From contig NZ_OY735139.1 of NCBI RefSeq assembly GCF_963457605.1, positions 3,192,001-3,256,000 on the forward strand: a DNA stretch of 64,000 nucleotides. Direction: 5' to 3'. The position numbers were made by a program, and so were the translations under genes. Shown here in pieces: positions 26,006 through 34,176 of this stretch. Each line of letters begins with the position of its first letter. Position 1 is the first letter of the stretch. The stretch is from an uncultured Gellertiella sp. (GTDB taxonomy: Bacteria; Pseudomonadota; Alphaproteobacteria; Rhizobiales; Rhizobiaceae). Under the pieces are notes generated by a model that was given only the letters and a program-made list of their open reading frames with translations, was not told the origin of the DNA and did no database searches.

Positions 26006-26044
26006 GTGAAACGGAATGAGACCGTTCGGGTGAAGGAGTGGGAG

Positions 26045-26386
26045 ATGCCGCAGGGTCCCGTCAGCCGTTACCTCGGTGATCTCCAGGAGATTGGCGGTCT
26101 GCGGGGCGTGGACATTGCCAATATCACCGATGTTTCGAAGGCCACCGTCTCGCGCTGGAAGGCGGGGGCGATGAAACCGCATCCGCGCAACGAGCTGATC
26201 CTGTCGGATCTTCACTATATCGTTGGGCGGCTGCAGGAATATTATGCCGCAGACGAGATCCGGACCTGGCTCTATGCCCGCCACCCGCAACTGAACGGCG
26301 AAAGGGCAATCGATCTCATCCATCAGGGAAAATCGATTGACGTCCTCGCCGTCCTCGACCGGCTGGACACCGGTGCCTATCTCTGA
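26045..26386 (+). CDS. Xre/ParS-type antitoxin of an Xre-RES toxin-antitoxin pair
   Basis: A 113-residue antitoxin. The N-terminal Xre helix-turn-helix (GVDIANITDVSKATVSRWKAG, about residues 24-44) is followed by a toxin-binding MbcA/ParS-like domain ending in LIHQGKSIDVLAVLDRLDTGAYL, the usual C-terminus of this family, which plugs the RES active site. ATG 26045 follows AAGGAG (26033-26038). The toxin gene begins 2 bp after the stop. The operon sits between 20-bp direct repeats. Confidence 0.85.
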   Translation: MPQGPVSRYLGDLQEIGGLRGVDIANITDVSKATVSRWKAGAMKPHPRNELILSDLHYIVGRLQEYYAADEIRTWLYARHPQLNGERAIDLIHQGKSIDVLAVLDRLDTGAYL

Positions 26387-26388
26387 AA

Positions 26389-26967
26389 ATGGCGGGCGGG
26401 AGAAACGTTCGCGACAGCCGCCTGATCGATGCGCTGGAAGCGCTGCCCGCATCGGCCTTCAGCGGAACGGTCTGGCGTGTGGTGCGCGAGGGGCGCGACC
26501 CCTGCCAGTGTGCCGCCTCCGGCGGCCGCTGGGACGACGGGAGCTTCGATGTGCTCTATACCTCGACCCGCCGCGACGGGGCGCTTTCGGAAATGTATTT
26601 CCACCTGTCGCGCGGCCAGCCGGTTTTCCCCGCAAGACTCCGGTTCAAGCTCTATGAGCTCACAGCCGATCTCTCCCCCATCGTGTCGCTCCCCACGCTC
26701 GCGGATCTCGCCGGCACCGGCGTCGACACGGCGCACTATCGCCAGCTGCACTACGACAGCCGTCATCAGGAATATCCCAGAACGCAGGAACTCGCCGGAT
26801 GCGCCCATGTCCTTGATTTTCAGGGCATGCTGGTGCCGGGTGCGCGTATGGACTGCCCGAACCTCGTGCTGTTCTGCGCCTATCTGACGGAAGCCTCCGT
26901 GCGGGTAAAGGCCGACCACGGGATTATCGACTGGTCCGCCTGGAGGGCAGGGCAGGTGCCATCGTGA
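26389..26967 (+). CDS. RES-domain toxin
   Basis: A 192-residue RES toxin; characterised members degrade NAD+ or ADP-ribosylate a metabolic enzyme. The conserved Arg is in VWRVVREG, the Tyr/Arg/Glu set in LYTSTRRDGALSEMYFHL and a further conserved patch in LPTLADLAGTGVD. It follows its antitoxin by 2 bp in one operon. No truncation is visible, so the module may be active. It ends just before the right 20-bp direct repeat. Confidence 0.85.
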   Translation: MAGGRNVRDSRLIDALEALPASAFSGTVWRVVREGRDPCQCAASGGRWDDGSFDVLYTSTRRDGALSEMYFHLSRGQPVFPARLRFKLYELTADLSPIVSLPTLADLAGTGVDTAHYRQLHYDSRHQEYPRTQELAGCAHVLDFQGMLVPGARMDCPNLVLFCAYLTEASVRVKADHGIIDWSAWRAGQVPS

Positions 26968-26969
26968 GG

Positions 26970-26989
26970 GGATGGCTGGGGCAGGGGGC
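26970..26989 (+). repeat. 20-bp direct repeat, right copy
   Basis: Identical to 25944-25963. It lies 3 bp after the RES toxin stop and 9 bp before the stop of the convergent pemK remnant. Reading the YcaQ-like frame through this copy would continue for a few residues to a TGA at 27012-27014, consistent with it being the original gene end. Confidence 0.9.
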
Positions 26990-26997
26990 CTGCGCCC

Positions 26998-27550
26998 TCA
27001 ATCGTGGTCGATGATCCCGACAACCCGGGCAACGATGGCATCCACTGTTTCGGAGTCGAGAGTGTCCACGTGTTGCGCCCGTTATGTTGACCAGCATGCC
27101 TGCCTTGCGGGCGAATTCGCCGCCGGTGGTGATGACAACGGTCAAACACATGCCAAGAGCATTGACCTCCCTCGGCGAGATCACGACGCACCGATGCGTG
27201 TCGCGCATCTCCTTGCCAACGACGGGGTTAATACCAAGGATCACTGATGGGAACCCATTCGACCGGATCGATTTCGGCTTGCGGCCAGGAGAAAACCGCA
27301 GCCGGACCTACCGGTCCGGCGAGGATTTTCGACGCCGTCCGCAAGTCAAAAGCGACCGGCCCTCCGGGTGGCGTGGAATTCGGCCACCGGAGGGCGTCGA
27401 AATCCTCGGTCGATGCTCAAAGCATCGACCTGCGGTATTCTCCTGCCCGGTATCCGTTTCCACGCCATCGAATGGGTTCCCATCAGTGATCCTTGGTATA
27501 AGATCGATGCGGAAGGCATCTCCCCGCCTGGGAATGTTGCTGCGAACCAT
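26998..27550 (-). pseudogene. PemK/MazF-type toxin gene, interrupted by a 267-bp element and internally deleted
   Basis: The 5' piece (27550-27502) encodes MVRSNIPRRGDAFRID. After the inserted element the frame continues NPVVGKEMRDTHRCVV, then ITTGGEFARKAGMLVNITG, typical PemK. Joining across the element gives RID-L-NPVVGKEM, an uninterrupted toxin start. Further on the frame is lost, and the C-terminal tail (LDSETVDAIVARVVGIIDHD-stop, ending 26998) is in another frame with about 30 residues missing. The toxin is therefore doubly inactivated. Its ATG overlaps the antitoxin stop (TGATG). Confidence 0.85.
27229..27501. mobile_element. 267-bp palindromic element (MITE-like) with 31-bp terminal inverted repeats and 3-bp target duplication
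   Basis: The element spans 27232-27498. Perfect 31-bp terminal inverted repeats (27232-27262 and 27468-27498) begin TACCAAGGATCACTGATGGG. It is flanked by TAA on both sides (27229-27231 and 27499-27501), a probable target duplication. Inner arms also pair: 27286-27301 with 27430-27445, 27321-27336 with 27393-27407, and 27359-27372 with 27383-27395 around a 10-nt loop, so the whole element folds as one long hairpin. It encodes no transposase and would need one in trans. It splits a pemK-type toxin gene. Confidence 0.88.
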
Positions 27551-27813
27551 CAGAAAATTTCATTCCCGACCGGCACCCCACCATCAAAGCCCGCAGCCTG
27601 CCGGCTGAGCGCAATCATCTCGTCCGAGCCTTCCAGAAGTTCGGCAAGGGTAAACATCTTCCTGGATTTCAGCGGTGTCGCCACCAGCGCACCGTTGTCG
27701 ACCGTGAGCGCCAGCTCCGTGCCGACATCGACCCCGAGGATCTTCATCAGTTCCGGCGGTATGCTGAAGACGGCGGCACCGCCCTGACGGCGAATTTTTG
27801 CAGTGTTGGACAT
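27550..27813 (-). CDS. PemI/MazE-type (AbrB-fold) antitoxin
   Basis: An 87-residue antitoxin with an N-terminal swapped-hairpin AbrB domain (AKIRRQGGAAVFSIPPELMKILGVDVGTELAL) and a C-terminal toxin-neutralising tail (KMFTLAELLEGSD ... VGNEIF). It appears intact. It overlaps the start of the broken PemK-type toxin (TGATG), the normal order for these pairs. A 26-bp imperfect palindrome lies 13-38 bp upstream and is probably its operator. With the toxin dead it is an orphan antitoxin, which could still regulate its promoter or counter a related toxin. Confidence 0.85.
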   Translation of the reverse strand: MSNTAKIRRQGGAAVFSIPPELMKILGVDVGTELALTVDNGALVATPLKSRKMFTLAELLEGSDEMIALSRQAAGFDGGVPVGNEIF

Positions 27814-27825
27814 GGCCCATCCCAG

Positions 27826-27851
27826 CCTGATTCAGGACATCCTGAAACAGG
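27826..27851. promoter_or_regulatory. 26-bp palindrome, probable antitoxin operator
   Basis: Two 12-bp arms (27826-27837 and 27840-27851) with a CA centre pair at 11 of 12 positions; the core TTCAGGACATCCTGAA (27831-27846) is perfect. It sits just upstream of the PemI-type antitoxin start on the minus strand. It could alternatively act as the ribB terminator, but there is no T-run. Confidence 0.5.
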
Positions 27852-27893
27852 CAGAATGCATCGCCGCAGGCGCGGGGACATTGCCCCCTGGTA

Positions 27894-28991
27894 TTACAGG
27901 ATATCCGTCCCCGAAATCGCGATGCCGAAGCCTTCGAGGCCGACATAGTGGCGTTCGCGGGATGCGATCAGGCGGATGGAGGTGATGCCGAGGTCTTTCA
28001 GGATCTGGGCGCCGAGGCCGATTTCCAGCCATTCGCTTTCGCGGGCCTGGGCTTCTGTATGGTCCTCGCGGTCATGGCCCTTGCGCGCCGTGGTGGAGAC
28101 ACCGACGCCGACGGAGCCCTCGCGCAGGTAGACGATGACGCCACGGCCCTGGTCGGCGATGCGCTTCAGCACGCTGTCGATCTGCCGGTCGCGGCCAAAC
28201 ACGTCGGCGCCGACATTTTCCAGATGCAGGCGGACCGGGATTTCCTGGCCGTCGCGAATGTCGCCGAACACCAGCGCCATGTGCTGCATCGGGTCCCAGG
28301 GCAGCGAAAAGGTATGGGCGGTCGCCTTGCCATAGGGGGTCTGGACCTCGAAGGTCGCGACTTCATCGATCAGCGTTTCCTTGCGCTGCCGGTAGGCGAT
28401 GAGATCGGCAACCGAGACCTGCTTCAGCCCGTGTCTGGCGGCAAATTCCACCACTTGCGGGCCGCGCGTCACCGTGCCGTCGTCATTGACGAGTTCGCAG
28501 ATCACGCCGACCGGCGGCAGGTTGGCGAGCTTGCAGAGGTCGACGGCGGCTTCCGTATGGCCGGAGCGCATCAGCACGCCGCCTTCGCGCGCCACCAGCG
28601 GGAAGATGTGGCCGGGCCGGACGAAATCGCTGGCCCCGGCATTGGGATTGGCGAGGTTGCGCACCGTGGCGGTGCGGTCGTCGGCGGAAATGCCTGTCGT
28701 CGTGCCGAACTTGTAGTCGACGGAGACGGTGAAGGCGGTGGTGTGGGCACTGTCGTTTTCCGCCACCATGGCCGAAAGGTTCAGGCGGCGGGCGATGTCG
28801 CGCGGCATCGGCGTGCAGACGATGCCCGAGGTATGGCGCACGATGAAGGCCATCTTGTCGGCGGTGCAATGCACGGCGGCAACGATCAGGTCGCCTTCGT
28901 TTTCGCGGCCATCGTCATCGGTAACGACAACGATTTCGCCTGCCTCGAAGGCGCGGATGGCGTCAACGACGCGCTTCTGGTCATAAGCCAT
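27894..28991 (-). CDS. ribB: 3,4-dihydroxy-2-butanone-4-phosphate synthase with a degenerate RibA-like domain
   Basis: Makes the four-carbon precursor of riboflavin from ribulose-5-phosphate. The RibB domain is residues 1-205 (VVTDDDGRENEGDLI acidic loop, RHTSGIVCTPM, GHIFPLVAREGGVLMRSGHTEAAVDL). The C-terminal part (205-365) resembles GTP cyclohydrolase II but lacks its zinc cysteines: the region reads LENVGADVFGRDRQID. It is thus a RibBX-type fusion, not a true RibBA. aroC lies 12 bp upstream on the same strand, suggesting co-transcription. No FMN riboswitch is present in the short gap. Confidence 0.93.
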   Translation of the reverse strand: MAYDQKRVVDAIRAFEAGEIVVVTDDDGRENEGDLIVAAVHCTADKMAFIVRHTSGIVCTPMPRDIARRLNLSAMVAENDSAHTTAFTVSVDYKFGTTTGISADDRTATVRNLANPNAGASDFVRPGHIFPLVAREGGVLMRSGHTEAAVDLCKLANLPPVGVICELVNDDGTVTRGPQVVEFAARHGLKQVSVADLIAYRQRKETLIDEVATFEVQTPYGKATAHTFSLPWDPMQHMALVFGDIRDGQEIPVRLHLENVGADVFGRDRQIDSVLKRIADQGRGVIVYLREGSVGVGVSTTARKGHDREDHTEAQARESEWLEIGLGAQILKDLGITSIRLIASRERHYVGLEGFGIAISGTDIL

Positions 28992-29003
28992 GGGATGTGT
29001 TCC

Positions 29004-30101
29004 TTATTTCAGCCGGCCTGTCTGGCCGCGGTCGCGCAGGTAATGATCTGCAAGGGTACAGGCGAGCATCGCTTCGCCGACGGGCACCGCCCGGATGCCG
29101 ACACAGGGGTCGTGGCGGCCCTTGGTGCGCACATCCACCTCTTCGCCCGCCGCATTGATCGAGCGGCGTTCGGTGAGGATCGAGGAGGTCGGCTTGATGG
29201 CGAAGCGGGCGATGACGGGTTCGCCGGTCGAGATGCCGCCGAGGATGCCGCCGGCATGGTTGGAGAGAAACACCGGCCTGCCATCCGGGCCGATCCGCAT
29301 CTCGTCGGCATTGTCCTCGCCGGTGATTTCGGCAGCGCCGAAGCCATTGCCGATCTCGACACCCTTGACGGCGTTGATCGACATCAGGTTGGCGGCAATG
29401 TCCTGGTCGAGCTTGCCATAGACGGGTGCGCCGAGACCGGCGGGCACGCCTTCGGCCACCAGTTCGATCACCGCACCGACGGAGGAGCCGTTCTTGCGGA
29501 TCGTGTCGAGATAGGCCTCGAATTGCGGGACCATGTCCCTGTCGGGGCAGAAGAACGGATTGCGGTTGACCTCGTCCCAGTCCCAGTTGTCGCGGTTGAT
29601 CTTGAGCTTGCCGATCCGGGTCAGGGCACCGCGCACGGTGATGCCGGGCACCACCAGCCGGGCGATTGCGCCTGCTGCAACCCGGGCTGCGGTTTCACGG
29701 GCCGACGAACGCCCGCCGCCGCGATGGTCGCGCAAGCCGTATTTGACATCATAGGTATAGTCGGCATGGCCGGGCCGGTACTGGCGGGCGATCTCGCCAT
29801 AGTCCTTTGAGCGCTGGTCGGTATTTTCGATCATCAGCGAAATCGGCGTGCCGGTCGACACCATCGTCTCGCCGTCGGCATCGGGGATCACGCCGGACAG
29901 CACCCGCACGATGTCATCTTCGCGGCGCTGGGTGACGAAGCGGTTCTGGCCGGGCTTGCGCCGGTCCATCCACTGCTGGATGTCGGCACCGGTAAAGCGC
30001 AGGCCCGGAGGGCAGCCATCGACCACCGCCCCCAGCGCCGGACCATGGCTTTCCCCCCAGGTGGTGACGCGAAACAGGTGACCGAAGGTATTGTGCGACA
30101 T
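29004..30101 (-). CDS. aroC: Chorismate synthase
   Basis: Converts EPSP to chorismate using reduced FMN, the last step of the shikimate pathway. It is 365 aa, the usual length. Signatures: [20 protein letters not shown] at the N-terminus, the [21 protein letters not shown]-type region ([16 protein letters not shown]), and FKPTSSI-type C-terminal motif (here IKPTSSI). It is the first gene of the aroC-ribB pair. Confidence 0.97.
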   Translation of the reverse strand: MSHNTFGHLFRVTTWGESHGPALGAVVDGCPPGLRFTGADIQQWMDRRKPGQNRFVTQRREDDIVRVLSGVIPDADGETMVSTGTPISLMIENTDQRSKDYGEIARQYRPGHADYTYDVKYGLRDHRGGGRSSARETAARVAAGAIARLVVPGITVRGALTRIGKLKINRDNWDWDEVNRNPFFCPDRDMVPQFEAYLDTIRKNGSSVGAVIELVAEGVPAGLGAPVYGKLDQDIAANLMSINAVKGVEIGNGFGAAEITGEDNADEMRIGPDGRPVFLSNHAGGILGGISTGEPVIARFAIKPTSSILTERRSINAAGEEVDVRTKGRHDPCVGIRAVPVGEAMLACTLADHYLRDRGQTGRLK

Positions 30102-30250
30102 GAAACCCGACCGCTCGATTGGTTGCCTCTGGTGGCGCGGCAGGCGTTTGTGACATCTGCCGCGCGAAATCGGCCCACTCTTAGTGGATCAGGGGGCAAG
30201 GCGACAAGGTTTTCTTTTGCCGCAACACACGTGTCCGCGCCGCGTTGCGG

Positions 30251-33200
30251 TCAGGAGGCGTAGCGCCAGGCGGCATTCGACGCGGACTGGAAGAAGTCCT
30301 CGAAGGCGAGCGGCCTGGCAAAGGCATAGCCCTGCAGGATATCGCAGCCGAGCGACAGCAGCAGGTTGGCGTGATCGACGGTCTCCACCCCCTCGGCGAC
30401 GGTCTCGACACCAAGCGAGCGGGCGATCTCGATGATCGAGCGCACCAGCGCCCTTTCCTTCGGCGAGGTCAGGATCGGCTTGACCAGCTGCCGGTCGATC
30501 TTCAGCCGTTTCGGCTGCAGCCGGAGCAGGCTGACGATTGAGGTATGACCGGTGCCGAAATCGTCGATTTCGATCTCGATGCCGAGTTCCTTGATCCGCG
30601 CCAGATTGTTGGCCACCGCATCGCCGCTCTCGTCGAGGAAGATCGCCTCGACCAGTTCGAAGGCGATTTCGCCGGGGGGAATTGGCAGCAGCTTCAGGGT
30701 TTCGTAGAGGCTTGTGTCATTCAGCCGCTTGGCCGAGACATTGACAGAGACGCGCGGCAAGGTGAGGCCGCGGGCCGCCCAGCGGTATTTGTCCCGCAGC
30801 GCAGTTTCGAGCACGATGCGGTCGAGCGTCTGGACGACATTCAGTTCCTCGGCGATCTTCAGGAATTTCTCCGGCCCCAGCACCCCTTGGCTCGGGTGGT
30901 TCCAGCGCACCAGCGCCTCTGCCCCGGTCAGCTGGAAGGTGCGGGCATCGAATTGCGGCTGGTACCAGGCGGAAAATTCGCCGCGCTCCAGCCCGGCCAG
31001 GATTTCATCCGCCATGCGCTTGCTGGTGATGATTTCCGCATGCAGGTCCTGGGTGAAGAATTCGAACGTATTGCGTCCCTGGTTCTTTGCCCGGTAGAGC
31101 GCCACATCGGCATTGATCAGCATCTTGCGGGCATCGATGCGCTGGCCGTGGGCAAGCGCGATGCCGATCGACACGCCGCAGCGGCAGGGAAAGCCCTCGA
31201 AATCCACCGGCTGGCGCATTTCCTCGATGATCCCGCGTGCAAGCCTGGAAAGGCCGGCCTCGCTGGTGCGCTCCTCGACCAGGATGACGAATTCGTCGCC
31301 GCCGATGCGTGCCACCAGATCGCCGGGATGGACGTTGCGGGCCAGCACCTCGGAGGCATGGACAAGCATGGCATCGCCCGCAGCATGGCCCAGCGTGTCG
31401 TTGATCTGCTTGAACCGGTCGAGGTCGAGATGCAGCACGGCAAAGCGGACGCGTGACTGATGGCTGCGGCGCGACAGCTCGTCCAGCGCCAGGTCCAGCC
31501 GCCGCCGGTTGCCAAGACCGGTCAGGGGGTCATGCAGCGCATTGTGCTCGATGCGCTCCTTGGCTTCCTGAAGTTCGGCATTGCGGGTGTCAGCCTCCGC
31601 CTTGGCGGCCTTCAGCTCCGCCGTCATCAGGGCGTCCTGGGTCATGTCGAAGGCCATGCCGACGATGGTATAGGTGCCTTCATCGTCATGCAGGATCTGG
31701 CCGACGAGCCTGACATAGCGGCACTGGTCCGTTCCGGTGTCAACGCGGCAGATCACCGAATCCTTGCCATTGAAGGCGGTGAGTGCGCTAAAGGCGTCGC
31801 GGAACGGCTGGCGATCCTCCTGGACCAGGCAGTCGATCCACTGGCTGATGCTGATGGCCCCGTCCCGTTCGGTGCGGTTGAACAACTGGTACATCCGCTC
31901 GTCCCAGAAGGCGGTGCCATCCGGCAGAGAGGCTTCCCAGATGCCGCAATTGTAGCTGTCGAGCGCCAGGTCCAGCTTGCGCGACAGTTCGTCCAGCTCC
32001 CGTTCCCGGCTCGACAATTCGTCCAGCGCCAGTTCCAGCTCGGCATTCTTGATGTCGGTATTTTCCTTGGCGGTGCGCAGCCGGTCATTGCGCTCGACAT
32101 CGTCGGTCACATCCCAGACGATGCCGGCCGTGCGTGAGCCCGATGTATCCTCGATATGCGACGCGGCCGAGCGCAGGAAACGGATCTCGCCATCGGCCCG
32201 TATGATCCGGTACTGAACATTGGTGTCCGAAATCCCGTTTGCCGCACTCCCGTTTGCAGCCGTGCCGAACCCGGCAATCGCCCGTTCCCGGTCTTCGGGA
32301 TGCACGACACTCATCCAGTCGACGAGCCTGCGTGTCTGTTCCAGATCTTCAAAACCGTGCAACGCCGCCGTGCAGCCGTCGAAATAGACGAGGCCGGGAT
32401 CGGCGGCCAGTTCCCAGACGCCGATATGGGAGGATTCCAGTGCCAGATCGAGCCGTTGCGACAGGGTGCGCAATTGGGTCTCGCGGCTCTGCAATTGCGA
32501 AATGAACCGGTTGCGTTCCGACAGCAGCATCATCGCCGCCGTGATCGGCAGCAGGATCACCAGCGAGGAGAACATCAGCAGCACGCGCAGAAGCGTCTGG
32601 TTTTGCGGCTTGCGGTCCCAGCCCTCGGCAGGGGCGGCGCTGATTTCCCATCTGCCGCCCGGAAAGCTCAACTGCTTCCGGATGGGCTGCAACCTGTCGA
32701 GGTCAGGGTCGCCAAAGAAGGGCGTAGACAGACGGTTGCCAGTGGAGATATCGCGGATCGCAAAGCGCACGCGGTCGCCAGAGCGTGCGGTGGCATGCCG
32801 TGCCGCCTGCAGCAGATCCGCCTGCCGGTAGAAGCCATTGTCGTCGATCACAGCTTCGACCACGCCCCAGAGCACAGGACCGGTCTTGCCCATCACCACG
32901 ACGGGATAGAGAATGATGAAGGCGCTTCGGGTGTCATCGGTGAGCACCGGGCCGAAGAACCGCGGTGTTCGCCAGTCCTTGAGATCCGTGCTCAGATTTT
33001 CCTCGGCAAACAGGTGGCGCAGGTCGGTTCCTTCGCGCAGGTCCTCGCTGTCGGCGGGAGCCATGCTCGCGATCCTGAAATTGGGAGCAATCGCCAGCGA
33101 CAGGATAGCCGGATTTTTCTGCAGCAGGCGGTTCATCTGGGCATCAAACCGCCCCGGCGAGCGGTCCTGTGCCACCCCCACCTGATTGGCAATATTCTCC

Positions 33201-33430
33201 ACCGTCGCCTCATGCACCATCAGCTGGGTTTCCAGCCGGGTACGCACCAGGAGCGTCTGGTTTTCAACCCTGGCGACCAGTTCGCGGCGGTAGAAGGTGG
33301 TGTTCTGGTAATCGACCAGGAAGCCGAGAATGGTGACGACACCCGCAATGACGCCTGCCGCCACGACCGTCGACCGGGTCGTCAGCACCAGCCCGCTGCC
33401 AAATCTCGAAAGCCTGTCGCGGATCTTCAA
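30251..33430 (-). CDS. Membrane CHASE/PAS/GGDEF/EAL cyclic-di-GMP enzyme
   Basis: A 1059-residue inner-membrane signalling protein. A first membrane segment lies at about residues 20-40 and a second at about 285-305, enclosing a periplasmic CHASE-type sensor. Two PAS-like domains follow (about 335-445 and 485-600), then GGDEF (DPLTGLGNRRRL; RIGGDEFVIL intact) and EAL (AEALVRWNHP; VSVNVSAKRL; DDFGTGHTSI; intact). Both catalytic sets look functional, so it may make and break cyclic-di-GMP. It is monocistronic, with an AT-rich 114-bp region upstream (33431-33544). Confidence 0.9.
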   Translation of the reverse strand: MKIRDRLSRFGSGLVLTTRSTVVAAGVIAGVVTILGFLVDYQNTTFYRRELVARVENQTLLVRTRLETQLMVHEATVENIANQVGVAQDRSPGRFDAQMNRLLQKNPAILSLAIAPNFRIASMAPADSEDLREGTDLRHLFAEENLSTDLKDWRTPRFFGPVLTDDTRSAFIILYPVVVMGKTGPVLWGVVEAVIDDNGFYRQADLLQAARHATARSGDRVRFAIRDISTGNRLSTPFFGDPDLDRLQPIRKQLSFPGGRWEISAAPAEGWDRKPQNQTLLRVLLMFSSLVILLPITAAMMLLSERNRFISQLQSRETQLRTLSQRLDLALESSHIGVWELAADPGLVYFDGCTAALHGFEDLEQTRRLVDWMSVVHPEDRERAIAGFGTAANGSAANGISDTNVQYRIIRADGEIRFLRSAASHIEDTSGSRTAGIVWDVTDDVERNDRLRTAKENTDIKNAELELALDELSSRERELDELSRKLDLALDSYNCGIWEASLPDGTAFWDERMYQLFNRTERDGAISISQWIDCLVQEDRQPFRDAFSALTAFNGKDSVICRVDTGTDQCRYVRLVGQILHDDEGTYTIVGMAFDMTQDALMTAELKAAKAEADTRNAELQEAKERIEHNALHDPLTGLGNRRRLDLALDELSRRSHQSRVRFAVLHLDLDRFKQINDTLGHAAGDAMLVHASEVLARNVHPGDLVARIGGDEFVILVEERTSEAGLSRLARGIIEEMRQPVDFEGFPCRCGVSIGIALAHGQRIDARKMLINADVALYRAKNQGRNTFEFFTQDLHAEIITSKRMADEILAGLERGEFSAWYQPQFDARTFQLTGAEALVRWNHPSQGVLGPEKFLKIAEELNVVQTLDRIVLETALRDKYRWAARGLTLPRVSVNVSAKRLNDTSLYETLKLLPIPPGEIAFELVEAIFLDESGDAVANNLARIKELGIEIEIDDFGTGHTSIVSLLRLQPKRLKIDRQLVKPILTSPKERALVRSIIEIARSLGVETVAEGVETVDHANLLLSLGCDILQGYAFARPLAFEDFFQSASNAAWRYAS

Positions 33431-33544
33431 GAAACTTCACCGATCAATCACAATTCAGCGATGATCCTAGTCCCGGACCGTTAATGGTCGGTTGCATGAG
33501 ACTATGAGTTCGTTTCAATTTATTTATATATTGAAATTAAATGA

Positions 33545-34165
33545 TCACACAGGATTATACCAGACGGTCGTCTTGCGGGCGGTATCCACGTCGAGAATGC
33601 GGTCCTGGTGGATATTGGCTTCGGCGGCTTCGTCATCGCTGTAGCCGCCAATCAGCCGCAGGGCGGAGCGCATGATGCCGCCATGGCTGACGCAGACGGT
33701 GGGGCGGGTGACGGACTTCAGAAACGACCCGACGCGCCAGCACAGGATTTCATAGCTTTCGGCGGTGGCACCGGGGGCAATGAATCCCCATTTTCCGGCA
33801 AGCCGGCCCTTGAGCCGCTCCGGCCAGAGGCGCTCGATCTCCTTCAGCGTATGGCCTTCCCAGTCGCCGAAATTGATTTCCACCAGCCGGTCGTCGGTGC
33901 GGTAGGCGGAGGGGGGGAGCCCCATGGCATCGCGCAGCCGCTCCATGGTTTCGCGCGCCCGTGACAGGGGACTGGCGACATAGTCGAAATCCCCGGCGGT
34001 CGGGCCGAGGATTGCCTTCAGCGCGATGCCGTTTTGCGTCGCCTGGCTGCGGCCAAGCGCGTTGAGGGGGATATCCATCTGCCCCTGCATGCGCTCTTCG
34101 GCATTCCAGTCGGTCTGCCCGTGGCGGATCATATAGATTTGCACGGGTGCGTTTCCGTCCTGCAA
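33545..34165 (-). CDS. Histidine phosphatase family protein (phosphoglycerate-mutase-like)
   Basis: A 206-residue branch-1 histidine phosphatase. The phosphohistidine motif is YMIRHGQTDWNAEERMQGQ, the second-arm residues are in SPLSRARETMERL and the proton-donor Glu in RLVEINFGDWEGHTLKEI; the second His is in VSHGGIMRS. It may be a phosphoglycerate mutase or another small-molecule phosphatase. It follows fabI by 11 bp on the same strand. Confidence 0.88.
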   Translation of the reverse strand: MQDGNAPVQIYMIRHGQTDWNAEERMQGQMDIPLNALGRSQATQNGIALKAILGPTAGDFDYVASPLSRARETMERLRDAMGLPPSAYRTDDRLVEINFGDWEGHTLKEIERLWPERLKGRLAGKWGFIAPGATAESYEILCWRVGSFLKSVTRPTVCVSHGGIMRSALRLIGGYSDDEAAEANIHQDRILDVDTARKTTVWYNPV

Positions 34166-34176
34166 CGGTTGGGGGG

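Noticed and set aside
26924-27244. Intact 106-aa PemK-like protein
   Set aside because: Only the first part matches PemK. It begins inside the inserted element and its last ~45 residues are out of frame with the toxin tail.
27247-27489. Open frames inside the palindromic element
   Set aside because: They arise from the GC-rich hairpin arms, read as mirror-like low-information sequence on both strands and lack ribosome sites.
28992-29003. FMN riboswitch before ribB
   Set aside because: Only 12 bp separate aroC and ribB, and no riboswitch-like fold is visible upstream of aroC.
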